From positions 1 to 64,000 of the forward strand of contig QFZU02000064.1 of NCBI GenBank assembly GCA_003260025.2: DNA of 64,000 nt. Reading direction: 5' to 3'. Shown in pieces: positions 10,847 to 19,801 of the stretch. Within the stretch, counting starts at the first letter, position 1. Each line of letters opens with the position of its first letter. Below the pieces are notes generated by a model that did not search any database, had not been told where the DNA came from, and saw only the letters and a list, made by a program, of their open reading frames with translations. The stretch is from Microbispora triticiradicis (GTDB lineage Bacteria > Actinomycetota > Actinomycetes > Streptosporangiales > Streptosporangiaceae). A program made the translations under genes and the position numbers.

Positions 10847-11320
10847 ATGAAGTTGCCCGCGAGCACCGAGTGGGTGTTGCACTGCGCCACCACGCTGGCG
10901 CAGCTGGAGCCGGGCGCCACCGCGTCGGCGGCACAGCTGGCTGAGTATTACGACGTCCCGGCGCCCTACCTGGCCAAGCAGCTGCAGGCGCTCGTGAAGG
11001 CCGGTGTGCTGGCCGCGATGACCGGCCCGCGGGGCGGCTTCCGGCTCGGGCGGGCGGCCTCGGACATCACGTTGCTGCAGATCGTCGAGGCCGTCGACGG
11101 CGCGTCTTCGCCGTACGAGTGCCGTGAGATCCGCCAGAGGGGACGCGGGGCGCTGCCTCCCGAGGACTGCCGGAGCATCTGTGTGATCGCGGAGAAGATG
11201 GGCGAGGCGCACGCCGCGTGGCGCGGCAGCCTCGCGGGGGTCACGCTCGCCGACATCCTCGCCTCGCTGCCGGAGTCGGCGCCCGCACGCACCCGGTCGC
11301 GCATCGGGGCCACGCGCTGA
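10847..11320 (+). CDS. RsrR-like [2Fe-2S] Rrf2-family redox regulator
   Basis: A 157-residue winged-helix Rrf2 regulator; HTH near residues 25-65 ending in MTGPRGGFRLGR. Potential cluster ligands match those known for RsrR, where Glu8, His12 and two cysteines bind a [2Fe-2S] cluster: here Glu8 and His12 occupy exactly those positions in MKLPASTEWVLHC, and Cys92, Cys108 and Cys112 are available. Start ATG 10847 is preferred because it aligns the family and lies just after the promoter. It probably senses redox state and controls itself and the divergent NmrA-like gene. The pairing of cysteines is inferred. Confidence 0.85.
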   Translation: MKLPASTEWVLHCATTLAQLEPGATASAAQLAEYYDVPAPYLAKQLQALVKAGVLAAMTGPRGGFRLGRAASDITLLQIVEAVDGASSPYECREIRQRGRGALPPEDCRSICVIAEKMGEAHAAWRGSLAGVTLADILASLPESAPARTRSRIGATR

Positions 11321-11339
11321 CGCCGCCGAGAGGCGCGTG

Positions 11340-12167
11340 TCAGTGGCCGGTGAGGATCTCGACGACGGGGGCGAACGCGTCGGCGTAGAAGCCGTTGACG
11401 GTGACGTAGGAGACGCCCAGCTCGTCACGGCGGCGCAGCAGCGTGTCGGCCATCTCCCGGGGCGAACCGCGCAGCACGGCGGCCGCGCCGTCGGGGATGG
11501 TGCGGGACCCCTCGGGCAGCCACGGGGCCGGCGCGTCGCCGACCTGGAAGAGGTTCATGCTCAGCTCGATGTCGTCGAACCTCGCCCCGGCCGTCTCCCG
11601 CAGGATGCCGACGGGCCCGCGCAGGCCCTCCTCGGGCGTGTGGGCGGGCACCGCGAGCGCGACGATGTCGGCCGCCTCCGCGGCGAGCGCGAGCATGCGG
11701 GGACCGGCGCCCGCGACCAGGATGGGCGGCCCCTGAGGGCGCACGCTGAGGCCGCCCCCCGCGAACGCCGTCCGCACCTCGTCGATCACCGACCTGACCT
11801 GCGCGACGCGCTCGCCCGCGGTGCCGTACGGCATGCCGAGCGCGTGGGCGTCCCGCTCGGCGGCGGGGCGGCCGGCTCCCAGGCCGACCTCCAGCCGTCC
11901 GCCGGACAGGAAGTCGAGCCCGGCCAGCTCGTGCGCCAGCAACCGGGGATTGCGGTACGGCGCGGCCAGCACGAACGTGCCCACGCGCAGCGTCGTCGTG
12001 GCGGTGGCCGCCGCGGTCATGGCGAGCAGCGGAGGGAGCGTCCCCAGCGTGTCGGGGACGAGAAGGGTCGAGTAGCCGAGGTTCTCGGCCCGGCGGGCCG
12101 TGGCCGTCCACGCGGCGGCGTCGGGGGCCAGGCCGGCGACGATCCCGAAGCGGAAGTCCTTGCTCAT
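11340..12167 (-). CDS. LLM-class F420-dependent oxidoreductase
   Basis: A 275-residue luciferase-like monooxygenase/dehydrogenase (TIM barrel). Visible features are the N-terminal FRFGIVAGL strand, ARRAENLGYSTLLVPDTLG, the substrate-channel LRVGTFVLAAPYRNPRLLAHELAGLD and the turn SGGRLEVGLGAGRP. Actinobacterial members usually use coenzyme F420 rather than FMN; the substrate is unknown. Start ATG at 12167. It is convergent with the Rrf2 gene (19 bp between stops) and shares its strand with rarD. Confidence 0.88.
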   Translation of the reverse strand: MSKDFRFGIVAGLAPDAAAWTATARRAENLGYSTLLVPDTLGTLPPLLAMTAAATATTTLRVGTFVLAAPYRNPRLLAHELAGLDFLSGGRLEVGLGAGRPAAERDAHALGMPYGTAGERVAQVRSVIDEVRTAFAGGGLSVRPQGPPILVAGAGPRMLALAAEAADIVALAVPAHTPEEGLRGPVGILRETAGARFDDIELSMNLFQVGDAPAPWLPEGSRTIPDGAAAVLRGSPREMADTLLRRRDELGVSYVTVNGFYADAFAPVVEILTGH

Positions 12168-12242
12168 GGGCCGATCCTCGCCGCTGCGGCCGGTCGAGGT
12201 CGTCCCCCCGTCGGTGGCGGGAGCCGTACTCCCGGGGGCGTA

Positions 12243-13148
12243 CTAGACGGTCTGGAGCTCGGCGGCGCGCTCGCGGCGGGAGACGCGGGCGGCGCGGATG
12301 CTGTCCCAGGTGAAGACGCTCAGCGCGAGCCAGACGACGACGAAGCCGGCCCACCTGCTGGCGGGCATGGTCTCGTGGACGATCAGCACGCCGCAGAGGA
12401 ACTGCAGCATCGGCGCGATGTACTGCAGGAGGCCGATGACCGTGAGGGGGACCAGCAGCGCCGAGGCGGTGAAGAACAGCAACGGCACCGCGGTGATCAG
12501 GCCGGCGGCCACCAGCAGCAGGGCGTGGCCGGCGCCGTGGTGGGCGAAGGTGCCCGTGCCGTTCGCCTCCAGGACGAGCAGGTAGGCCAGGGCCGGCACC
12601 AGCAGCACGAGGGTCTCGATGGTCAGGCTCTCCGCGCTGCCCACCCCCGCCTTCTTCTTGACCAGGCCGTACGTGCCGAAGCTGAAGGCGAGCACGAGCG
12701 CGATCCAGGGCAGGCGCCCGTAGTCGAGCGTCAGGATGAGAACCGCGACCGCGCCCAGGCCGACCGCGGCCCACTGCCACACGCGCAGCCGCTCACGGAA
12801 GACCAGCACCCCGAAGAGCACGCTGACCAGGGGGTTGATGAAGTAGCCGAGGGCGCTTTCGACCACGTGGCCGGTGTTGACGGCGTAGATGTAGGTGCCC
12901 CAGTTCACCGAGACCGTGACGGCCGCGACGGTGAGGAGGATCAGCTGGCGTCGGGTGATGGTGCGGATCCACGACCAGTGACGTCGTACGGCGAGGACCG
13001 CGACCACCACGACGAGCGACCAGACCATCCGGTGCGCGAGGATCTCCACCGCGCCGGACGGCTTGAGCAGGGGCCAGTAGAGAGGGAACAGACCCCACAT
13101 CGTGTAGGCGGCGACGCCGAACAGGAGGCCACGGCGGGTATCAGGCAT
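12243..13148 (-). CDS. rarD: RarD-type EamA/DMT transporter
   Basis: A 301-residue inner-membrane protein with ten predicted helices arranged as two EamA repeats. The opening GLLFGVAAYTMWGLFPLYWPLL and AHRMVWSLVVV are typical of RarD, a drug/metabolite superfamily transporter whose substrate is not firmly known. ATG start at 13148. It lies upstream of the LLM gene on the same strand (75 bp apart), perhaps as an operon. Confidence 0.9.
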   Translation of the reverse strand: MPDTRRGLLFGVAAYTMWGLFPLYWPLLKPSGAVEILAHRMVWSLVVVVAVLAVRRHWSWIRTITRRQLILLTVAAVTVSVNWGTYIYAVNTGHVVESALGYFINPLVSVLFGVLVFRERLRVWQWAAVGLGAVAVLILTLDYGRLPWIALVLAFSFGTYGLVKKKAGVGSAESLTIETLVLLVPALAYLLVLEANGTGTFAHHGAGHALLLVAAGLITAVPLLFFTASALLVPLTVIGLLQYIAPMLQFLCGVLIVHETMPASRWAGFVVVWLALSVFTWDSIRAARVSRRERAAELQTV

Positions 13149-13283
13149 GTCGCCTATCTTCGCTGCTTACCTGGATTCAGGACAAATAAGGAGCTCTACG
13201 CCTGACGTTTAGGAATCCTTACGGGAGGAACAACGCGGCCGGGTGGGTGGTTGGTGTTGGCAGAACAGAAGGGGAGGTTCACG

Positions 13284-13946
<663 letters not shown>

Positions 13947-13966
13947 CCTGCGGTAACTGACTGATC

Positions 13967-14011
13967 CTGGCCCTTGGTCGCCCGGCTAGCCCGGTGCCGA
14001 TCGAGGGCCAG
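13967..14011 (+). terminator. Hairpin after msrA
   Basis: A 14-bp stem (13967-13980 with 13998-14011, outer arm CTGGCCC/GGGCCAG, two G-T pairs) with a 17-base loop. No T-run follows. The same hairpin, with T changed to C so that a G-T pair becomes C-G, is found after msrA remnant 3 (22651-22695). Confidence 0.65.
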
Positions 14012-14016
14012 AGTCG

Positions 14017-14622
14017 TTTCCGGCGAGAACCTTCACTACAGGGTCAAGGGGCTCGCTTCGCTCGCCCACGGCCGCTCGGCGGCCTGGCGGGCTTGCGCAT
14101 GCGGCCCTGGAGGGCCGTACGCGCCCGCCGCCGCCCGCGTCCGGGCCGGAAGGCGACGATTGCGTTCTATCCGCGTGTCCGCCTTTTGGGTAAGGGCGCC
14201 TTCGATGATCTTGTCCAAGGCTTGGTCGAGACCGCTCCGCCATATCTGCAGGCATTACGCTGACTGTGCGATCCTTTGAGGCGGCGCTTGCGAGGCCGCG
14301 CCTGGATCCCCCCCGACCCGGCCTGATTCGCAGGCTACCACCCGCAATCACGTACGCCCATCAGCGATCACATAACGCGATCACTCAACACCGGAATGCG
14401 TCGGACGTGAATGCTTACCTCGGGACAGGCAGCGGTGAGGTCGTCCAACATGCTTCGGTGCTTCTCTCGTACTCTTCTTCGCGGGCGCGGCCCTTGTTCG
14501 CCTGGTTAGTCTCACGTGGCCTCAAAGGGCGCCGGAAGCAAGTCCTCGACGACGCCAAGTGATAGCGAGGCGGCTCCCGGGACACTTCCCGGGGGCCGCC
14601 TGGATTTCTCTCCGTCTAGAAA
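14017..14622. other. Gene-poor stretch after msrA
   Basis: About 600 bases between the msrA hairpin and a small secreted-protein gene. Several open frames cross it but none has a family resemblance, a convincing ribosome site or regular third-position bias. Its second half (14330-14520) is clearly lower in GC than the surroundings, consistent with imported or decayed DNA. The only structure seen is the strong hairpin at 14568-14601. Confidence 0.5.
14568..14601. terminator. Strong hairpin, probable bidirectional terminator
   Basis: A near-perfect stem of about 14 bp (AGGCGGC...CCCGGG with CCCGGG...GCCGCCT) around a four-base loop. It lies 21 bases beyond the stop of the minus-strand secreted-protein gene. 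Confidence 0.6.
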
Positions 14623-15000
14623 CTAGGAGGGGCAGGTAGGTATGGCTTTTGTGGGATTATCGACGTAGGCACTATAGATCCACCCGGTAGGGTCGCTGTA
14701 GTACCACAGGTTTCCAGCCGAATTCACCCACTTGCACCTGATCCAGAGCACCTCACCATAACCATAATAACCGACGATGTCGCACGCTGCAGCTGGTCCG
14801 GTATGGGTCGCAGCCGGCGTGGTTTTTATGACGTGAACACTTCCCGGGCTGGAACCAGCTGGCCACCAGTTACATCCACCCACGGTGGCTTGGGATGCAG
14901 GTGCGACTGCGGGTGCCTTCCCAGCGGCGTGCGCAGTCGGCATCAACGCCATAGCAGCCATGACCGATGCTGCAGTGACGATAAATCTGGCTCTGACCAC
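14623..15000 (-). CDS. Small secreted protein, SH3-like
   Basis: A 125-residue protein with a clear Sec signal peptide (VRARFIVTAASVMAAMALMPTAHA, cut after AHA) and a compact mature part with paired tryptophans (CNWW, WIRCKWVNSAGNLWYYS, GWIYSAYVD) and cysteines. The pattern recalls bacterial SH3-like secreted peptides, but no function can be given. GTG 15000 is preferred because GGAGG sits six bases upstream; ATG codons at 15015/15012 lack a site. Its codon use is less GC-biased than the chromosome, fitting imported DNA between msrA and the IS66 element. Confidence 0.7.
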   Translation of the reverse strand: MVRARFIVTAASVMAAMALMPTAHAAGKAPAVAPASQATVGGCNWWPAGSSPGSVHVIKTTPAATHTGPAAACDIVGYYGYGEVLWIRCKWVNSAGNLWYYSDPTGWIYSAYVDNPTKAIPTCPS

Positions 15001-15155
15001 TGAGTCCTCCATCAACGTCTATTTCCGAGGTCGCGTGGTTCCCGAATATAGAGATATCATCCGGCCCTCAGAACCGCTAGAGGGCTTTAACGAATGACGT
15101 CATGCAGTTGTATCGTTACGGTGTGATGACAGGAGGCTGGTCGTCGTTCATACCT

Positions 15156-16741
15156 GGTAACCATTCAGAAGTTCGGTAAGCAATCAGAAGGTTCTGTGAC
15201 GCTGGGTGATATGCGCTGATCAGGCGTCGAGTGCGACGGGTGGCATCCAGAGGTTGCTGGTGAAGGCGCGGTGGATCGCTTCGAAGGCGCTCAGCCCGTG
15301 CTTGCGGGCGCTGTCGAGGTAGGAGCGGACGGTCAGCCAGTGCGCGGCGCCGTCTTCCGATTGATGGCAGCCGGAGATCTTCACCTGGGTCTTGACCGGG
15401 CGCAGCGCGCGCTCGCCCGTGTTGTTCGTGAATGGCACCCAGCCGGGGAAGTCGGCGAAGCGCAGCACGTCACCGGCCCGGTCCCGCAGGCGTTCCAGCA
15501 GGTTACGGGCCTGGGATTGTTCGCGTCCCGGCGTGCGGGGATGCAGCGACAGCCCGACCGCGATCCCCCGGTGGAAGGCTTGCAGGTAGATCCGTACACG
15601 CTCGGGTGGGATCTCGGTCAACCCGCTGTCGCGGGCCTTGATGGCCTGTTTGTTCAGCTCGGCCAGTGCCCAGCGGATCTGTGCCGGCCACCGCTGCCCG
15701 GGGTGGTCTTCGGCCGCGGCGCTTAGCTCTCTGACCAAATGGGCTCCGCACAGTTGGTGCCGGGCGTGCGGGTAGCCGTTGTACAGCGACAGCGAGTCGT
15801 GCACCAGCACGCCCCGAAACTGTGGCAGAACACCGAGGGAGTTGGCTCCCTGGCGGGAGCGTTCGCCCAGGCCGAGCAGGGTCAAGGTGGTCGTGCAGGC
15901 CACGTGCAGCCAGCGGCGCCTCGCCCCGATCCGGGTGGTGGTCTCATCGACGTGCAGCACATGCGTGAGCGTCAACAGCGCGCGGATCAGCGTGATGCTG
16001 TCGGCGACCAGGATGGCGGCCTCGGCCAAGACGGACGATACCCAGCCGGGCGAGACCCGTGCTCCGGTGACGTCGGCGATCAGCTGGGGGCAGCGTTCCA
16101 CCGGCACATGCTGAAACACCAGCAGGTACGCGGCCAGGGCGCGTAGATTCGGCCCGTACGACGACGGCGCGCCCGCCACCATCTCGGGCATGTCCGCGCT
16201 GGTTACAGCACCGCACCCGCCACAACGGCAGCGATGCGCCCGATGCTCGGTCACCGTAACGGTGACCAGGGGAATGTCGCGAACCTGGCGGCGGGTGTAC
16301 CCGACGCTGTCGGTGGCCGACAGCTTTTTCCCGCATCCGCCGCAGGCGGCCGGGACGTGGTGTTCGACCTCGTCCGGGACCTCGACCATGGCCAGGCCGC
16401 TTCCCGGCGCGCCGGGCTGGCGGCCCCGTCTGCGCCCGCTCTTGGCCGGCGTCTTATCCGGCCGGACGAAGGTGTCGCTGGACGGTAGTAACGACGAGTT
16501 CCCCGAGTTGCGGTTCTGCCTGCGTTCCAGCTCGGCGACCCGCGCCGTCAGCCGCTCCACTGTCGCTTCCAGCTGCGCGATCGTCTGCCGCTGGGCCTCC
16601 ATCGTGGCCATCTGCCGGACCACCAGCGCGGCCAGCTCGTCATACGACGGGCGGCGATCCGGGGTCTTCGACACCCAAAGATCATCCCACCGCCCGGGCG
16701 ATCCTCACGCCACCATGATCACGAACTTCTGAATGGTTACC
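15156..16741 (-). mobile_element. IS66-family insertion sequence (ISBst12-like, single transposase)
   Basis: Perfect 20-bp terminal inverted repeats GGTAACCATTCAGAAGTTCG bound the element at 15156-15175 and 16722-16741; total about 1,586 bp. A related 16-mer (GGTAAGCAATCAGAAG) directly follows the left repeat. It holds one transposase gene and no TnpA/TnpB-like helper genes, as in the ISBst12 branch of IS66. The eight bases on each side (TCATACCT, TCTGACTG) are not a target duplication, so a flank has changed or been recombined. Confidence 0.85.
15220..16674 (-). CDS. IS66-family transposase
   Basis: A 484-residue transposase. In order: an N-terminal coiled coil with leucine-rich heptads (residues 20-55), a basic linker, an IS66-type zinc finger (CGGCGKKL and CRCGGCG, about 115-160), and a DDE domain with HVDETTTRIG, VHDSLSLYNG and a C-terminal TNNTGERALRPVK holding the glutamate. 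Full length with no visible lesion, so probably functional. Confidence 0.93.
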   Translation of the reverse strand: MSKTPDRRPSYDELAALVVRQMATMEAQRQTIAQLEATVERLTARVAELERRQNRNSGNSSLLPSSDTFVRPDKTPAKSGRRRGRQPGAPGSGLAMVEVPDEVEHHVPAACGGCGKKLSATDSVGYTRRQVRDIPLVTVTVTEHRAHRCRCGGCGAVTSADMPEMVAGAPSSYGPNLRALAAYLLVFQHVPVERCPQLIADVTGARVSPGWVSSVLAEAAILVADSITLIRALLTLTHVLHVDETTTRIGARRRWLHVACTTTLTLLGLGERSRQGANSLGVLPQFRGVLVHDSLSLYNGYPHARHQLCGAHLVRELSAAAEDHPGQRWPAQIRWALAELNKQAIKARDSGLTEIPPERVRIYLQAFHRGIAVGLSLHPRTPGREQSQARNLLERLRDRAGDVLRFADFPGWVPFTNNTGERALRPVKTQVKISGCHQSEDGAAHWLTVRSYLDSARKHGLSAFEAIHRAFTSNLWMPPVALDA

Positions 16742-16797
16742 TCTGACTGGCGGTTCATGGTCCGCCCCCGCTGCTCGATTGTTCGTGGCCCTTGGTC

Positions 16798-16882
16798 GGT
16801 GTCAACGCCGTCTGTGCGGGTTGGGTGTGGGGTTGCGGTGTACGTCGTGGGTGGACGGACACGCGAAGACGGCATTGACACC
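16798..16882. repeat. Spaced inverted repeat between IS66 and the AICE-like genes
   Basis: GGTGTCAACGCCGTCT (16798-16813) and AGACGGCATTGACACC (16867-16882) are inverted copies matching at 15 of 16 positions, 53 bases apart. The 255-base stretch 16742-16996 has no credible gene. The repeat could be a recombination or transfer site of the former element; no function is shown. Confidence 0.6.
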
Positions 16883-16951
16883 TCGGTCGGGCCACTGATG
16901 TCGGCAGCTATCGGGGGCGGGGGAGGAGTGGCGCGGGTCGTAAACGCGAGT

Positions 16952-16980
16952 GCGGCCCCGCCGGAGGTGAGCGGGGCCGC
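16952..16980. terminator. Hairpin downstream of the frameshifted AICE gene
   Basis: A perfect 10-bp stem, GCGGCCCCGC (16952-16961) with GCGGGGCCGC (16971-16980), around a nine-base loop. It lies 16 bases past the original stop of the minus-strand gene at 16997-17295. Confidence 0.6.
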
Positions 16981-16996
16981 GCGAGGGCTGGACCGT

Positions 16997-17295
16997 CTAT
17001 CGCATCTCGCCGAGGAGCAGGGCATGCCACACTCTGCGCGCCTCCTCCATGGGCCAGCGGTGCTCTCTTCGATCCCCGGTGTGGGTTCGGTCTGGGTGGT
17101 CTTGCGGATGAACGCCTGCCCACCGGCCTGGAGGAGTTCGTAGACGACAGCCCGGCAGTCGCAGGTCCAGGCGAGTGCTCGCGACCGCCGGACCCCCTCG
17201 AAGGGCTCATGCCAGACGAGTTTCACGTGATCTTTTTGGCGCATCTCCCAGTGCGGACTCAGGCACTTGTCCAGGGGCGGGATGGAGGCCGCCAT
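16997..17295 (-). pseudogene. AICE-associated small protein, frameshifted
   Basis: Reads MAASIPPLDKCLSPHWEMRQ... with CDCRAVVYELLQAGGQAFIR, about 80 residues in one frame. It then needs a shift after GIEESTA to continue as WPMEEARRVWHALLLGEMR and stop at 16997-16999, giving an original of about 100 residues. In the uninterrupted frame it runs on into IS66-flanking DNA. It resembles short proteins found beside repSA-type genes in actinomycete integrative elements; function unknown. A 150-bp piece including its first codons recurs at 27106-27256. Confidence 0.65.
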
Positions 17296-17385
17296 CAGTA
17301 CCGCCGCCTTACCGTGTCCTGCCGTTGGCCCAGCCGGCGATCCAGCGGACGGTGGACTGTGGTTGGTCCACCGTGGATAGCGGAA
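17236..17385 (-). repeat. AICE-module duplicate, copy A
   Basis: About 150 bp covering the start of the frameshifted gene, the 13-bp gap and the last codons of the gene at 17309-17650. It recurs at 27106-27256 at roughly 93% identity by eye, with one extra G in copy B. Confidence 0.8.
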
Positions 17386-17650
17386 CGACGGTCCCGGACT
17401 TCGGTAGCTTGATCAGGAAGCGGCAGGGCTTGTGCTTCTGGTCGATGGTGACCGTCGCGACTTGTCCGCCGAGGCCGTAGATGTCCAGCTCCGAGACTGC
17501 CGGGTCCCAGACGGGGAGCCCGGTCATCCGCAGGGTGATGTGGCTGATGAGCCGGGTACGGACCTCCTGGGATCGGAGTAGGTCGCCGAGGGCGGCCAGG
17601 ATGCCCGCCTGCTGGTCGGCGGTCCGGTTGCGGATCATGTTCTGACGCAT
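17309..17650 (-). CDS. Uncharacterised AICE-associated protein
   Basis: A 113-residue protein, MRQNMIRNRTADQQ..., with a helical N-terminal half (AGILAALGDLLRSQEVRTRLISHITLR) and a beta-rich second half (QVATVTIDQKHKPCRFLIKLP). ATG 17650 follows GGGAG; a longer in-frame start at 17692 would enter the operator region. No family is recognised. It heads a minus-strand operon with the frameshifted gene at 16997-17295 and is divergent from the GntR gene, with the twin AGGTACCT operator between them. Confidence 0.6.
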   Translation of the reverse strand: MRQNMIRNRTADQQAGILAALGDLLRSQEVRTRLISHITLRMTGLPVWDPAVSELDIYGLGGQVATVTIDQKHKPCRFLIKLPKSGTVVPLSTVDQPQSTVRWIAGWANGRTR

Positions 17651-17721
17651 GGCTCTCCCATCTGTCTCGCTGACGGGTTGAGCGTACGCCAACCTTCCTA
17701 GTTCTACCTAGCCCTTCTCAT

Positions 17722-17739
17722 AGGTACCTCTAGGTACCT
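17722..17739. promoter_or_regulatory. Twin palindromic operator AGGTACCT
   Basis: AGGTACCT occurs at 17722-17729 and again at 17732-17739, each copy a perfect palindrome and spaced exactly 10 bp. It lies between the divergent small gene and the GntR regulator and is the obvious candidate site for that regulator. Confidence 0.6.
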
Positions 17740-17781
17740 GTGGTAACGACATGGAACGCTTTCGTTCCTACTCTTGAGCCC

Positions 17782-18051
17782 GTGATCGAGTTCCGGCCTG
17801 ACCAGCTCAAATGGGAAGCCGTCCTCGAAGAGATACGACGGCGTATCCGGACGGGCGAATACCAGGTGGGTCACCCCATCCCTGGTGAACCCCGCATGGC
17901 CGAGGAGTTCGGCATCGCCAAGGGCACCGCACGCCGCGTCATCAACGAACTGCTCAAAGCCGGAGACGTCTACACCGTGCTCGGCAAGGGCACCTTCGTC
18001 GCCGACCCCGAGACCGGCGGCCCGCCCCGGCGCGACACCGAAGACGAGTGA
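17782..18051 (+). CDS. GntR-family regulator of the AICE-like element
   Basis: An 89-residue winged-helix protein, essentially a bare GntR DNA-binding domain: WEAVLEEIRRRIRTGEYQVGHPIPGEPRMAEEFGIAKGTARRVINELLKAGDVYTVLGKGTFVA. It has no effector domain. Such proteins (for example Pra/KorA-like repressors) commonly regulate replication and transfer genes of actinomycete integrative elements. GTG 17782 gives the normal domain start; an in-frame GTG at 17740 is possible but directly abuts the operator. A clean hairpin terminator overlaps its stop. Confidence 0.8.
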   Translation: MIEFRPDQLKWEAVLEEIRRRIRTGEYQVGHPIPGEPRMAEEFGIAKGTARRVINELLKAGDVYTVLGKGTFVADPETGGPPRRDTEDE

Positions 18052-18077
18052 AGGCCCCCGAACGAATCGGGGGCCTT
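18051..18077 (+). terminator. Hairpin terminator after the GntR gene
   Basis: A perfect 11-bp stem, AAGGCCCCCGA with TCGGGGGCCTT, and a five-base loop, starting at the last base of the stop codon and followed by CTGCCTTCT. Confidence 0.8.
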
Positions 18078-18248
18078 CTGCCTTCTATCGGTTGTCAGCG
18101 AGACGACGGAAGGCGCATCAAGCGTAGAGCCGATGAGCCGAGGGCAGTAGCGTTCCGCCGTGGCGCCGCCGGCCCAACCGCTTCGCGGCCCTTCGGGTGC
18201 CTACGGCATTGCGCCGGCCGCACCACTCGCGCCGCACATCCCGCAAGG

Positions 18249-19646
18249 TCAGGCCGACTTTCCCCGTTCACGGGCGATCCGGCGAGCGGTGGCGATGCGT
18301 TGCCGGATCAGTTCGGCCCACAGGTGTTCGCCGTTCCGGTAGCCGCTCCCGGCGAAGCGCCACTGGCCGACCGTCAACGTCTCCCGCTCATCACGAGCAG
18401 GCAGGCCCCGCCGTTCCCGCGCCCGCTCGGCCTGGTGATCGGCCCGTACCTGACGCAGCGCGCCGAGAGTGGTCGAGTAGTGGCGGCTCTTGGTCGAGAA
18501 GTGGCCCCGGTAGCCGAGCATGTGCGCCCACTGCCGCAGCGGGATCAGCCGATAGGCCGGATCGTGGCCGAGCGCGAAGCAGGTGTAGATCATGCGCCGC
18601 GCGTGCTCGGTGACATCGAGCCGTGCGACGTCGGCGACCTCCCGGATGGGCCGGTCCACGGTTCCGGCGGACTCGGCCCCCTTCGTCGCGTACTTCGCGA
18701 TGTAGGCCGCCACCCGCTGATCCGCGATGCCCTCCAACCCCGTCGCGACATAGATGGGGTCCACGTCGAGCTGCGTGCCCCACCGGCCGACGAACGACGG
18801 ATCATCGTCCGGCACCGGAACCGAGACCGCAGCCGCGGTTTCCCGAATCGCCTCCTGAAGCACGGGCACGGTCGCCCAGTCCGGCGGACGATCGGACGGA
18901 CCATCCGGCCCGTCGAGACGGATCACCGCGTGGAAGTGGACCAAGCCCCGCGCCTGATACTCGGCCACCTTGGCGTACGACAGCCGAAGCCGCCGCCGCA
19001 GTTCGGCCCGAGAGATGCCGAGGTGCCGGGCGAAGGTCGCCGGTAGCGCCTGGGTGACGCGCCGCCACAGCTCTCCCGCGTGCGCGTTCCACAGGACCGC
19101 GCCCCGGTAGTCGTAGCAGTCCACGCAGATCGGCTGCCCGACCTGGGGGTCATCGTCGGCATGCCGGACCCCGCAGCCTTCCGGCCTGCCGTGCTCACAC
19201 ACCGGGTTGTCCCGCCGAGGACGACACGGCAGCACCTTGTCACCCTTCTGACGACGAGCGTGGACCGCGCCGAATGAGGGGGCGGTGAACGTGGCGAACA
19301 CGCGGGGATGCGCGCTCACGTCCTCGGGGACGCCCTTGCCACCGCGCAGGCCGGACAGGATCAGGTGGTAGGTGTCGTCCCGGTAGACCTCCGAGCAGGC
19401 CGGGCACCGGGACGCCCGACGGTTGCCGCACGCCGTCAGCAGGTACCCGGTCGGCTCGTCGGCCGTCCGGTAGACGTCCAGCACTTCCAACCCGGCATCG
19501 AAGGTGATCCGGTGACCTTGCAGCCGGATCGGCTGGGCGCAGCCACCCGTCGCGCGCACCATCTCCTGCCACCGGGTGAAGTCCGGCATGGCGGCGCGCT
19601 GGGCAGCAGCGAGGACATCGGGGGAGAGGGGAGGAAGCTCGCTCAC
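18249..19646 (-). CDS. RepSA-like replication initiator of an actinomycete integrative element
   Basis: A 465-residue initiator of the pSAM2 RepSA type. Zinc-binding-like cysteine groups are CPACSEVY (about residue 82) and CEHGRPEGCG...ICVDC (150-177). Rolling-circle motifs are GLVHFHAVIRL (His-x-His, about 234-244) and AAYIAKYATK (catalytic tyrosine with Lys, about 314-322). GTG 19646 overlaps the stop of the small upstream gene (GTGA). It is full length, so this is the best preserved part of the element, which lacks a complete integrase and any FtsK-like transfer gene in the window. Confidence 0.85.
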   Translation of the reverse strand: MSELPPLSPDVLAAAQRAAMPDFTRWQEMVRATGGCAQPIRLQGHRITFDAGLEVLDVYRTADEPTGYLLTACGNRRASRCPACSEVYRDDTYHLILSGLRGGKGVPEDVSAHPRVFATFTAPSFGAVHARRQKGDKVLPCRPRRDNPVCEHGRPEGCGVRHADDDPQVGQPICVDCYDYRGAVLWNAHAGELWRRVTQALPATFARHLGISRAELRRRLRLSYAKVAEYQARGLVHFHAVIRLDGPDGPSDRPPDWATVPVLQEAIRETAAAVSVPVPDDDPSFVGRWGTQLDVDPIYVATGLEGIADQRVAAYIAKYATKGAESAGTVDRPIREVADVARLDVTEHARRMIYTCFALGHDPAYRLIPLRQWAHMLGYRGHFSTKSRHYSTTLGALRQVRADHQAERARERRGLPARDERETLTVGQWRFAGSGYRNGEHLWAELIRQRIATARRIARERGKSA

Positions 19647-19801
19647 GCGGCATCCCTCCCGCTCTTCTCGTCGGCGGGCTCGGTACGGCCAGGTTCGTCG
19701 GCCAGCACGGCACCGAGAACGGTGGCCACCCGGTGCCACTTGTCGGCAGACCAACGAGGAGACTCGGCGGCTTTGCGTCTGCCCCACTCCTGGGCAGACA
19801 T
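19643..19801 (-). CDS. Small AICE-associated protein upstream of rep
   Basis: 52 residues from ATG 19801 (MSAQEWGRRKAAESPRWSAD...). The N-terminus looks like a short DNA-binding or helix-forming element; no family assigned. A longer start at 19879 (78 residues) would add a cysteine-rich leader and is less likely. It overlaps rep by four bases, so the two are translationally coupled. Confidence 0.55.
   Translation of the reverse strand: MSAQEWGRRKAAESPRWSADKWHRVATVLGAVLADEPGRTEPADEKSGRDAA

Noticed and set aside
13974-14351. Open frames on both strands in the GC-rich stretch after msrA
   Set aside because: Translations are Arg/Gly/Pro-rich low-complexity in every frame.
14266-14562. Possible 98-codon plus-strand gene before the hairpin at 14568
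   Set aside because: No ribosome site, no recognisable family and irregular codon use; treated as non-coding or decayed DNA.
15148-16749. Target-site duplication of the IS66 element
   Set aside because: The eight bases outside each inverted repeat (TCATACCT and TCTGACTG) do not match.
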